Of a DNA stretch of 53,594 bases, positions 18,226 through 27,300 are shown one piece after another. The notes under the pieces were generated by a model. It was given only the letters and a program-made list of their open reading frames with translations, made no database searches and was not told the origin of the DNA. The stretch lies in NCBI GenBank assembly GCA_019239965.1, contig JAFAZC010000055.1, positions 1-53,594 of the forward strand, given 5' to 3'. Origin of the DNA: Kutzneria sp. (GTDB lineage: Bacteria > Actinomycetota > Actinomycetes > Mycobacteriales > Pseudonocardiaceae). Positions within the stretch are counted from its first letter, which is position 1; the number at the start of each line of letters is the position of its first letter. Both the position numbers and the translations under genes were made by a program.

Positions 18226-19884
18226 ATGTCGAGTGCGCGGCTCAAAGGCGTCGGAGTGAGCACCGGCCGGGCGAGCGGGCCAGTGGTCACCGTTGTGCAC
18301 GAATTGTCCGAACCGTCGTCATTGCCCGCCCCCGCGGATCCAGTCGCGGAAGCCGCACGTGTCCGGCCGGCCGCCGAGGCGGTCGCGGCGAGGCTCGCCG
18401 CGCGAGCCGAAACCGTCGCCGGTAATGCCAGGGCACTGTTGGAGACGACGGCGGCCATGGCTGCCGATCCCGCACTGCTCGCACAGGCGGAGAAGCTGGT
18501 GTCCACCAGAGGGTTACCGGCGGCCCGCGCGGTGTACGAGGCGGCTGAGACGTTCACCCAGGCACTGGCCGCCGCAGGCGGGTACCTGGCCGAACGGGTC
18601 CAGGACGTCCGCGACATCCGGGACCGGATAGTCGCGGAGCTGATCGGCGTCGAACCACCTGGTGTCCCCGAGCTCGCCAGCCCGAGCGTGCTCGTCGCCC
18701 GCGACCTCGCTCCGGCGGACACCGCCGGTCTCGACCCGGCCAAGGTGCTCGCCCTGGTCACCGAGCAGGGCGGGCCGACCAGCCACACCGCGATCTTGGC
18801 TCGGGCTCTGGGTATCCCCGCCGTTGTCGCCTGTGCCGGGGTGCTTGACATCGGAGATGTCCCTGGCCTGATCGTCGACGGTGACACCGGCGTGGTCGAG
18901 GTAGCGGCGAAGCGTGTCGCTGTCGTCACGGCGGTGAGGCAACGGCGTGTCGAGTGGAACGGGGTCGGCTCCACCGCCGACGGCCGACGGGTGAAGATGC
19001 TCGCCAATGTTGGTTCGGCGGCCGAGTCCGTGGCGGCTGCGGGAGCGGGAGCCGAGGGAATCGGTTTGTTCCGTACCGAGTTCTGTTATCTCTCGGCCTC
19101 CAGTGAGCCAACCGTCGAGGCCCAGACCAGGGCTTACAGCGCCGTGCTCGCGCCGTTTGCCGGCAAGCCGGTCGTGGTCCGCACACTGGACGCCGGCGCC
19201 GACAAGCCGCTGGCGTTCCTTGAGCCCGACGCCGAACCCAATCCGGCGCTCGGTATTCGCGGATTGCGTGTCGCCTTCACACGCACCGATGTGCTGGAAC
19301 GGCAGTTGGCCGCCATCGTGGCCGCGGCGGCAGAGACCGGCGCGGAGGTGTCCGTGATGGCGCCCATGGTCGCCACTGCGGAGGAGGCCGCATGGTTCGT
19401 CGAGCTCGCGCGGGCGGCCGGTGTCGAACGCGCCGGCGTGATGGTCGAGATTCCGGCCGCCGCCCTTGCCGCACGTGAAGTGTGCCAGGCGGCCGATTTC
19501 GTCAGCGTCGGTACGAACGACCTCGCTCAGTACACCTTCGCGGCGGACCGGCAGGTCGGCGCCGTCGCCGCGCTGAACGACCCCTGGCAGCCGGCGCTGT
19601 TGAGGTTGGTCGCCATGATCGGTAAGGCCGCCATCGAGACGGCGACACCGCTCGGGGTATGCGGCGAGGCGGCGGCCGACCCTCAGCTGGCCGCGGTACT
19701 CGTCGGTATCGGGGCGAGCAGTCTCTCCATGAACGCGGGCGCGCTGGCCAGCGTTGGCGCGGAACTCGCCGGTGTGCACTCGGACCAGTGCCAGCTGGCG
19801 GCCAAGGCCGCGTTGCCGACGCGCGATCCGGCCCAGGCCCGGTTGGCGGCTCGAGCCGCTCTCACCGCCAAGCGGTCACGCTAG
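18226..19884 (+). CDS. ptsI: PTS enzyme I, phosphoenolpyruvate-protein phosphotransferase
   Basis: Enzyme I takes phosphate from PEP and passes it to HPr, starting sugar uptake by the PTS. The 552-residue protein has the phosphohistidine motif GGPTSHTAILARALG with H187, the PEP-binding barrel with LFRTEFCYL and VRTLDAGADKPLAFL, a NDLAQYTFAADR block, and catalytic C479 (GVCGEAAADP). It begins MSSARLKGVGVSTG; ATG 18226 is used, with an in-frame ATG at 18214 possible (GAAGG is too close to that one). No HPr or enzyme II gene is in the window, so its partners are elsewhere. It ends next to repeat element R2. Confidence 0.93.
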   Translation: MSSARLKGVGVSTGRASGPVVTVVHELSEPSSLPAPADPVAEAARVRPAAEAVAARLAARAETVAGNARALLETTAAMAADPALLAQAEKLVSTRGLPAARAVYEAAETFTQALAAAGGYLAERVQDVRDIRDRIVAELIGVEPPGVPELASPSVLVARDLAPADTAGLDPAKVLALVTEQGGPTSHTAILARALGIPAVVACAGVLDIGDVPGLIVDGDTGVVEVAAKRVAVVTAVRQRRVEWNGVGSTADGRRVKMLANVGSAAESVAAAGAGAEGIGLFRTEFCYLSASSEPTVEAQTRAYSAVLAPFAGKPVVVRTLDAGADKPLAFLEPDAEPNPALGIRGLRVAFTRTDVLERQLAAIVAAAAETGAEVSVMAPMVATAEEAAWFVELARAAGVERAGVMVEIPAAALAAREVCQAADFVSVGTNDLAQYTFAADRQVGAVAALNDPWQPALLRLVAMIGKAAIETATPLGVCGEAAADPQLAAVLVGIGASSLSMNAGALASVGAELAGVHSDQCQLAAKAALPTRDPAQARLAARAALTAKRSR

Positions 19885-19897
19885 GGCGCCGGACGAG

Positions 19898-20005
19898 TTG
19901 TCCACAGGCTCCCGGTTGTCCACAGGTAGCCCGCTTTCAAGATCCACTATCGGTCGCCGCGGGTAGACTGGACGTGGGATCGCCCCCCATGGGATGGGTG
20001 GGGGC
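19898..20005 (+). repeat. Dispersed intergenic element, copy R2 (two DnaA boxes, TAnnnT hexamer, hairpin)
   Basis: This is the 108-bp inverted partner of R1 (3705-3810), again between convergent genes (ptsI and the MacR-like regulator). It holds perfect DnaA boxes TTGTCCACA at 19898-19906 and 19916-19924 (18 bp apart as in R1), CAAGATC at 19939-19945, a possible -10 TAGACT at 19964-19969, and a hairpin GCCCCC (19982)/GGGGGC (20000-20005) around the GGGATGGGT core. Confidence 0.8.
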
Positions 20006-20029
20006 CGAACCAGACCACCTGAACGGTGT

Positions 20030-20680
20030 TCAGCTGTCGGTGTCCAGGCCGTGCTCGATGGCGTAGCGGGCCAGCTCGACTCGGTTGTGCAGCTGCAGTT
20101 TGCGCAAGGTGGACTGCACATGGTTCTCGACGGTCCGGTGCGAGATCACCAGTCTGGCCGCGACCTGGCGAGCGGTCAGTCCCTTGGCGACAAGGCGAAG
20201 CACCTCGGTCTCCCGGTCGGTCAGCTCCGGAGCGGGATGCTCCTGCTCTGGTGAGCCCGCCATGCGTCGGTATTCACCGAGCACCAGCCCGGCCAGCCCA
20301 GGGGTGAACACCGCCTCGCCCGCGGCTGTCATCCGTACCGCTTCGACGAGTTCCTCGGCCGATGCGGACTTGACCAGGTACCCGGACGCGCCGGCCTTGA
20401 CGGCCTCGAGCACGTCGTCGTGCTCTCCACTCGCCGAAAGCACCAGGACCTTGGTGTCGGGCAGCGCCGCGATGATGTCTCTCGTCGCGGCAACGCCCGA
20501 CCGCTCGCCGAGATTGAGATCCATCAGCACCACCGCCGGGCGCACCGCCTTGGCGATTCGGACGGCCGAGTCGGCGTCGCGTGCACTAGCCAGCACGTGG
20601 AAGCCGCGCTCGAGCAGGTCCCGTGCCACGCCGTCGCGCCATATCGGGTGGTCGTCGACGACCATGACCGACACAGTCAC
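20030..20680 (-). CDS. LuxR-type response regulator, MacR-like
   Basis: The 216-residue protein has an N-terminal receiver with acidic pocket VVDDHP and phospho-acceptor D54 (VVLMDLNLGERSG), then K in GYLVKS. A C-terminal NarL/LuxR helix-turn-helix follows (LTDRETEVLRLVAKGLTARQ). Its GTG overlaps the TGA of the sensor kinase by 4 nt, so the two are coupled. Because the kinase is MacS-like, this is probably the MacR partner; in Streptomyces MacRS controls membrane and exported protein genes. The target sites here are unknown. It converges on ptsI with R2 in the gap. Confidence 0.85.
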   Translation of the reverse strand: MTVSVMVVDDHPIWRDGVARDLLERGFHVLASARDADSAVRIAKAVRPAVVLMDLNLGERSGVAATRDIIAALPDTKVLVLSASGEHDDVLEAVKAGASGYLVKSASAEELVEAVRMTAAGEAVFTPGLAGLVLGEYRRMAGSPEQEHPAPELTDRETEVLRLVAKGLTARQVAARLVISHRTVENHVQSTLRKLQLHNRVELARYAIEHGLDTDS

Positions 20681-21894
20681 GTCGCCGTCACCGCCGGCAC
20701 ATGCAGTTCCCATTCGGTGCCCTCCCCCTCGGCGGTGGTCAACACGACGGTGCCGCCGAGGTCGGCGATCCGGCCCTTGATCGACTTGCTCACGCCGAAC
20801 CGCCCCTCGGCAACTGCGGCGACCAGCCGCCCCGGTGGGATACCGACACCATCGTCGCGCACGCTGAGCACCAGTTCGTCACCGAGATCCTCCAGCAGCA
20901 CCCATGCGTTGGCGTCGACGCCGGCATGTCGGGTGACGTTGGACAGTGCCTCTCTCGTCGCGGCGAGGAGTTCCGCCGTTGTCGTCATCGCGACCATGAC
21001 CCGGGTGGGCGGCACCGAGACCTGAACCGAGGGAGTGGACAGCATACGCAGATGAGAACGTAGGTCGACCGCATCGTCGACGGTGGCGACCATCGGCCCA
21101 GAGGTGATCAGTGCACGCAGGGCGGCTTCCTGTTCCTCCACGAGCCGCGCCAGTCCGACCGCTTCGGTGCCGGTGCCAAGTCCGCTGCGGCGGATCCGAG
21201 ACAGCACCTGAAGTACGCCGTCGTGAATCGATCGCGCCAGCCGCTCACGCTCGGCGGCCGCGGCCTGTGCGCTCAGCGCCCGGCGGCCCCGTGCCGCTGC
21301 CTCCTTGGTGGCCTCGCTGGCCACCCCGACGACGAAGCCGACCCCGAGCAGCAGGACGGTGTCCTCGGCGAGGTAGACGTCGAAGTAACTGCGGGGCACC
21401 AAGTCCGCCGCGGCGGTGACAGCACCGAACGCCAGGCCGTAGTACCTGCCTCCGTAGATCGCCGCGCCGACCACCGGTCCGCTCGACCACAGCGATGTGA
21501 TCAGAGTGGCCTGTCGGGCGAGCGCGTCCCGACCGGTGATCGGGATCGAAGCCACCATCATCGCGCAGCTGAGCACCAGGTCAGTCACGACCAACCAGCG
21601 CCGACGGCCGTCCTCTCTCCGGTAGAAGCCAACCAGCACGACCGTCCACAGGGTCATTGCGACGGCCGTCGCCCAGGCTGCCGACGGCATCAGATACCGC
21701 TCGCGGCGGACCCAGATGATGCCGATAGCGAAGAGCAGGGTGACGACACGCAGCAGAATCGCTCCATGCCAGAACGGCGTGACCGGATCATCGTCGGACG
21801 CCGGCACCAGCGGCCCACGGGCACCGCGGTGCGGCCGGTCGAGTGGCCCGACCGCGATCCGGTCGCCAGCGACCCGGGCGCGGGCCGTGATCAC
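20677..21894 (-). CDS. MacS-family sensor histidine kinase
   Basis: This 405-residue kinase has four to five membrane helices in the first 190 residues, an Ala/Glu-rich coiled segment, the phospho-acceptor H224 in ARSIHDGVLQVLSR (HisKA_3 type), and a C-terminal ATPase domain with N-box EALSNVTRHAG and G-box RDDGVGIPPG. The short membrane sensor with no periplasmic domain is typical of MacS (DUF5931) kinases. The start GTG 21894 overlaps the stop of the AI-2E transporter gene by 4 nt and the downstream regulator overlaps its own stop, giving a three-gene coupled operon. The signal sensed is unknown. Confidence 0.85.
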   Translation of the reverse strand: MITARARVAGDRIAVGPLDRPHRGARGPLVPASDDDPVTPFWHGAILLRVVTLLFAIGIIWVRRERYLMPSAAWATAVAMTLWTVVLVGFYRREDGRRRWLVVTDLVLSCAMMVASIPITGRDALARQATLITSLWSSGPVVGAAIYGGRYYGLAFGAVTAAADLVPRSYFDVYLAEDTVLLLGVGFVVGVASEATKEAAARGRRALSAQAAAAERERLARSIHDGVLQVLSRIRRSGLGTGTEAVGLARLVEEQEAALRALITSGPMVATVDDAVDLRSHLRMLSTPSVQVSVPPTRVMVAMTTTAELLAATREALSNVTRHAGVDANAWVLLEDLGDELVLSVRDDGVGIPPGRLVAAVAEGRFGVSKSIKGRIADLGGTVVLTTAEGEGTEWELHVPAVTAT

Positions 21895-23072
21895 GTCTGC
21901 CGTTGACCAGGTTCGGTGTCCGGCGGGTTGATGGGGTCGACGTCGGCCGGGGCGACCCCCTGATCGTGCAGCAGGGAACGGACGCCCGAATTGAGCACGG
22001 CGAGTATCGGCACGGCCAGCAGCGCGCCAGCGATACCGGCGAGGGTGAAGCCCGAGGCGATCACGAGTACGACGGCGAGCGGGTGCAGCCGGACCGCGCG
22101 CCCGAGCAACAGTGGCTGCAGGATGTGGCCCTCCAGTTGCATCACCGCGATCACAACGGCCAGCACGATCAGCGCCGAGACGAAGCCCTTGGCCACGAGG
22201 GCAACCAACACCGCGACAGTCCCGGCGACCACCGCGCCGATGATGGGGATGAACGCGCCGAGAAACACCAGTGCGGCGAGTGGCACCACGAGCGGGACAC
22301 CGACGATGGCGATTCCGATGCCGATTCCGAGCGCGTCGACCACCGCGACGGCCGCCGTCGCCCGGACGTAGCGCACCAGCGAGGAGAACCCACGCCGGCC
22401 GGCGACGTCGACTCTTGGTCGTACATCGGCGGGAACGGCCCTGATGAGGAACGACCAGATGCCGTCGCCGTCGTGCAGGAAGAAGATCAGTGTGAACAAC
22501 GCGAGCAGAAATCCGGTGAGCAGCTCGCCGAGCGTCGCGGCAGTGGTCAGCGCACCGGTCGTGATGGAGAGCTGATTGTCCTTGATCAACCCGATCAGTC
22601 TGGTCGGCAGGTCGAGCAGCAGCTGGTGGGACAGGTGCAGTGGACCCTTCTCCAGCCAGTCTTGGATTGCCCCGACACTGTCGGCCGTTCGTGCCTGCAG
22701 CTCGGGAAGGCCATCCGCGAAGGCGTTGATCACACCGAACAGGACGCCACCGACGGCAAGCAGACCAGCGATGACGACGACGGCCGTCGCCAGGCCACGG
22801 GGAATCCGCCAGCGCACGAGCTGGGCAACAGCCGGTGCGAGCAGTGCGGCGAGCAGCGTCGCGATCGCCACCGGGGTGACAACAGCGGCGAGATGGCCGG
22901 CCACCAGGGCGATGAGCCAGATCGCACCCGCAACGACGAGCAGGCGCCAGCCCAGCGCCGCACTGACTCGAAGGACCTTGGGCACCAGGATGCCGACGTC
23001 ATCGGCTCGGCGCGGTTTCACAGAAGTCACCCAAGCACGGTAACGCCAGGGGCCGATGATCGTCGTGTTCAC
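21891..23072 (-). CDS. AI-2E family transporter (TqsA/PerM superfamily)
   Basis: This 393-residue membrane protein has the family's two-plus-six helix layout: two early segments (about 40-80), a third at 94-114, a soluble region (GLPELQARTADSVGAIQDWL), then helices with LGAFIPIIGAVVAG and LEGHILQPLLLGRAVRLHPL, which are conserved in AI-2E exporters. Members range from autoinducer exporters to Na+/H+ antiporters, so the substrate is open. It is the first gene of the operon with macS and macR. The start is taken as GTG 23072; GTG 23027 (VTSVKPRR) is a credible later start because no good ribosome site precedes either. Confidence 0.8.
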   Translation of the reverse strand: MNTTIIGPWRYRAWVTSVKPRRADDVGILVPKVLRVSAALGWRLLVVAGAIWLIALVAGHLAAVVTPVAIATLLAALLAPAVAQLVRWRIPRGLATAVVVIAGLLAVGGVLFGVINAFADGLPELQARTADSVGAIQDWLEKGPLHLSHQLLLDLPTRLIGLIKDNQLSITTGALTTAATLGELLTGFLLALFTLIFFLHDGDGIWSFLIRAVPADVRPRVDVAGRRGFSSLVRYVRATAAVAVVDALGIGIGIAIVGVPLVVPLAALVFLGAFIPIIGAVVAGTVAVLVALVAKGFVSALIVLAVVIAVMQLEGHILQPLLLGRAVRLHPLAVVLVIASGFTLAGIAGALLAVPILAVLNSGVRSLLHDQGVAPADVDPINPPDTEPGQRQT

Positions 23073-23214
23073 ACTTTAAGGGGATATTGTTTGCGAAAGG
23101 CTGCGCGCGGCCCCGGGAGCTGACAATCTCTTCCGGGTCGACAGCGGGTGTCCGGTTCGGACAGTCCCCGGTTGTCGGTCAATCTCGTCAGACCAGTGAT
23201 CGGAAAGGGCTTTC

Positions 23215-24141
23215 GTGTCGATGAGTCAGCAAACGTCGGGGGGCAGCCGTATTCGGCGTGTGCTCTCCCGGGGTCTGGTGACCATCGGCGCCGCGGTCGG
23301 ATTCACCGCCGCGGCATGGATCCTCACCTCAGCGACGGCGTCCGCGCAGTCGCTGGGGAGCTCGGAAGCCTTGGGTGGCGGCCCGTCGGCCGTGTCCGCG
23401 ATCAACACCATCGACAGCCACTCGCCGGAAACCGCATCAACGGGCGCCGGGGTGCACGAGCTGGCCGGGATGGTGCCGACGCGGACGATGCCCGTGACAG
23501 GCTCCCGGGACGCCTCCGCCATTCTCGACGGTACGGACCAGGCTCTGGCGGCAAGCAATCAGGCTCACGGTGTCACCGACGTCAATCGGGTCGCCGACCA
23601 GCTGAACGAGAACGTCAACCGAGTCGGCGGTCATCTCGTCGACCCGAAGTCGTCCGTGCTGGTGGGCGGTTCCATGACTCTGGTCGGTTCCATGGTGCAG
23701 GGTCCGCTTGCCAAGCTCCCCGTCGAGCTGCCCATCTCCGAGATCGGTCTCGGTCAATCCGGTTCCGGCTCAACTGGTGATGACGCCGCTGTCGTCGCCG
23801 ACAGAATGATCACTGCTTTCGTCGATCCGTCTGTGCACGGCGTCGCCTCTGGCGATGACCGCACCGCGGACCAGCAGTACGCGCGGCAGATGTCGCCCGT
23901 ACCGAGCTCGGGTCGGTCTGGCCCGAGGAACTCCGCGCCGGCGCCAGCGGCTCCTGCCACGGTTCCCCCGGCACCCAGTTGTGTCGGCAACGGCGGCACC
24001 GGTATCCCCGGTGGCTCGTCCTGTGCCGACCGGCTTTCTTTCGGCAACACTCTCGGCGCCGCGGCGACCCGGGGCCTCAGGTCCTTCTCGCAGTCGGTGT
24101 CCGTCATGCCTGGCAAGCAGCCCGGCATCACGCCTGACTGA
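23215..24141 (+). CDS. Exported protein of unknown function next to the giant repeat protein
   Basis: This 308-residue protein has a signal peptide (RVLSRGLVTIGAAVGF then ATASAQS). The mature part is Ser/Ala/Gly-rich and low in aromatic residues. It contains one conserved-looking helix (VADQLNENVNRVGGHLVD), a segment with GSMTLVGSM and LAKLPVELPISE, then a Pro-rich linker and two cysteines (SCVGNG, SSCADR). I do not recognise the family. GAAAGGG at 23203 favours GTG 23215; ATG 23221 is in frame. It lies 249 bp ahead of the chaplin-like gene in the same direction and divergent from the MacRS operon, so the two exported proteins may act together at the surface. Confidence 0.7.
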   Translation: MSMSQQTSGGSRIRRVLSRGLVTIGAAVGFTAAAWILTSATASAQSLGSSEALGGGPSAVSAINTIDSHSPETASTGAGVHELAGMVPTRTMPVTGSRDASAILDGTDQALAASNQAHGVTDVNRVADQLNENVNRVGGHLVDPKSSVLVGGSMTLVGSMVQGPLAKLPVELPISEIGLGQSGSGSTGDDAAVVADRMITAFVDPSVHGVASGDDRTADQQYARQMSPVPSSGRSGPRNSAPAPAAPATVPPAPSCVGNGGTGIPGGSSCADRLSFGNTLGAAATRGLRSFSQSVSVMPGKQPGITPD

Positions 24142-24280
24142 TTTCCGCGCGCGGCTGGCGGTAGCAGCACCGAAGTGCTCGCACCGTTCTCCGGTCCGTG
24201 CGCATTCTCCTGCGCCGTTCCAGCCGCGCTAGTGACTCGGGATGCGTCCACCCCTCATGGCGATGCATCCCACTTCCCAA

Positions 24281-24377
24281 GGGTGGCCGTGACAGGCGGT
24301 CGTTGCTCCCAGATCTGTCAGGTCACGGCCACCCCCCGCTAGCTCCCGCAAGGGAAACCCCTCCGCAGGGGAAAACA
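24281..24377 (+). promoter_or_regulatory. Structured 5' leader of the chaplin-like gene
   Basis: A perfect 13-bp inverted repeat (24281-24293 with 24322-24334, GGGTGGCCGTGAC and its complement) frames a 28-nt loop. Two small hairpins follow: CCC-GCAA-GGG (24346-24355, GNRA-type loop) and CCCC-TCCGCA-GGGG (24358-24371). AAGGAG at 24380-24385 lies 5 nt before the ATG. The layout suggests an mRNA-stabilising or regulatory leader for a strongly translated gene. No known riboswitch class is recognised. Confidence 0.5.
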
Positions 24378-24390
24378 AGAAGGAGAAGAA

Positions 24391-27300
24391 ATGCAAACGT
24401 GGGCGAAGCGTGGTTTCCAAGCCGCGCTCGTCACCGGTGGGATGTTGGTCCTCGGTGCTGGCATTGCCAACGCCTCCGAGGACACCCCGTCGGTGAACCC
24501 GCTGGGCGTGCCGATGAACGCCAACTTCATCGACGTCGACGCGTCGATTCCGGTGAAGGCCCAGAGCAACCAGATCGGTACCCCCGTGGGGCCGCTCAAC
24601 ACGCCGGGCGTGCAGCAGTCGGTCAGCACCCGTGAGATCACGAGGATGCTCCCGGCGCACCCGCTGTCCAACCGTGCGGACCGGTCGATCACGGTCGCCG
24701 GGCCGGAGGGTCTCACCCGGCACAACTCGATCGACGTGGACCTGTGTGTCCCGGTCGACATGTCGGGCAACGCCGTCGGGCTCCTCAGCAACGCGGCGGC
24801 CGGCACCAACTCCGTGATCGACTGTGACGTGCAGTCCCCGACGGTCACCGACGGCTCGCGGGACAACCTCGCCGGCAACGTGATCGGGGTTGGCGGCGCG
24901 CTGCCGGTCCAGATCGACAACAACGCCCTCGGTGTGCTGGCGACCGCCACGGCCGCGGGTACCTCGCAGGCCAGCGCCATGGCGATGACGACCCCCGTCA
25001 TCACCAGTGGTGAGCACGGCACGCTGGCCGGCAACATCGTGGCCGCCGCACTGGCCATGCCCGTGCAGATTACGGGTAACGGCGCCGGTGTCCTTGGCAA
25101 CGCCAACGCCGAGTCGGTGTCCTCCAGCGAGGCCGCCAGCGGCGGAGTGCTGCACACCAACGGTGACAGCTCCACGCTGGGCGGAAACGTGCTCGGCCTG
25201 CCGCTCGGCATGCCGGTCGAGATCAACGGCAACGGCCTTGCCGCGTGCGGCAGTGGCGACGGCAAGTCCGCCACCACCGTCGACGCGCTGGCCGGCGACA
25301 ACAGCGACCTCGGCTACATCCACACCAGTGGCAAGAAGGGCACGCTGGCGGGCAACTTCGGGCAGACCCCGATGTCCCTCCCGGTTGTGCTGGACAACAA
25401 CGCCGGCGCCGCTGTTGGTAACGCGACCGCGGCCGGTCTGACCGACAACTCGGTCGAGAGCGGCGGCACCGCGTCCACCACCGGTGAGAAGTCGACCGCC
25501 TCCGGCAACGTGCTGGACCCCGAGGTCGCTCTGCCGGTCGAGTTCTTCGGCAACGGCGGTGCCGCTGTCGGTGACGCCGAGGCCGCCGCCGCCAACAAGG
25601 TCGGCGCCGTCGCCGGTGGCGACACCTACACCAACGGCAACGACTCGGTGCTGGGCGCCAACGACGCTGTCGTCCCGGTCGCCGGCGCTGTCGACGGGTT
25701 CGGCTCCGGCGGTGCCGCGCTCGGTACCGCCACCGGTGTCGCGGGCAACGCCTCCAAGGTGCACGACGGTGGCTACAACGGCACCCTCGGCAACAACGCC
25801 ATCGGTGGCGGCAACCTGGCCGGTGTCCCGGTCGCGCTGCCCGTCGAGGGCTTCGGACTCGCCGGCGGTGCCGCCGGCGGTGCTCAGGGCACTGCTCAGG
25901 AGATCAAGGATGTCACCGCCGGTGGCACCTTCAACACGGTCGACGACCGGGGTGTGATCAGCAGCAACCTCGCCGCTGTCCCGGTGTCCCTGCCCGCACA
26001 GGCCTTCGGTGACGCTGGCGGCGCGATCGCCAACGTCCGTGCCGCCGCGGACTCCGACACCACGTCGACCGCTGCCACGGAAACCCACGCCAACGGCGCC
26101 AAGGGCAGCATCTCCGGCAACCTGGCCCAGGTTCCGGTGTCCCTGCCCACGCAGGCGTTCGGCAACGCCGGCAACGTGGTCGGCAACGGCGACGCCGTTG
26201 CCATGGGTCAGACCGCCTCGTCCGCGGGCGGCCCGGCGTCCACCACCGGTAAGGGTGGCTCGATCGCCGGAAACCTCATCGACACCCCGATCGCGGGTGC
26301 GGTGCAGGGGCACGGCAACGCTGGCGCGGCCCCTGGCCTCGACAACGCGGCTGCGACCAACCTCACCAGCACGACCGCTGGTGGCAGCGACACGACCGAC
26401 GGTGACCACGGCTCGATCTCGGGCAACGCGGCCACCGTGCCGGTCAACCCGATCACTGACGCGTTCGGCAACGCCGGCTCCATCGGCGGCCAGGCCACCG
26501 CGTTGGCCGACAACAAGGTGTTCGCCAAGTCCGGCGACGACCTGAGCACGCACGGCAACAGCAGCGGCATCTCCGGCAACGCGGCCACCGTGCCGGCACC
26601 GGTGACGGCCATCGCCGCCGGCAACGCGGGCACCGTCGGCGGCCTCGCCGACGCGGTCGCCAAGAACTACACCGCCTCGGTGGCCGGTGGCGACACCACC
26701 ACCTCGGGCACCCTCGGCTCGATCTCAGGCAACGTGGCCAGCGTTCCCGCGCCGGTCGAAGCGATCCTGAGCGGCCACGCCGCCGCCGTCGGTGGCAACC
26801 CCACCGCCGACTCGACCGGCTGGACCGGCAACATCGCCGGTGGCAACACCGCGACCGACGGCCACTTCGGCTCCATCGCCGGCAACGTGGCCCAGGTGCC
26901 CGCCGTTGTCGACACCCAGGTGCCGGCCGACGCCCTTGGTGTGGGTGGCACGGCTTTCGCCAAGAACGCCATGCAGCAGATCAACTTCGCCGGTGGTGAC
27001 ACCACCACCTCCGGCCTGGGCGGCTCGATGTCCGGTGACATCGTTTCCGTGCCGGCCGCGGTCAACACCGAGGTTCTGCACGACGTCGCCGGCGTGACCG
27101 GCAACGCCTTCCAGGCTGGCGCCAACAAGACGATCGACCGGGCCGGTGGTGACGTGTTCACCAACGGAACCGCGGGTTCGACCTCCGGCGACATCATCCA
27201 GGTGCCGGCCGTCGTGCTGGCCCAGGTCTTCGGTGACGCCGTCTCGGTGGCTGGCATGTCCGGCACCGGTGAGGCCAACGCCACCGACGCTGTCGTCGGT

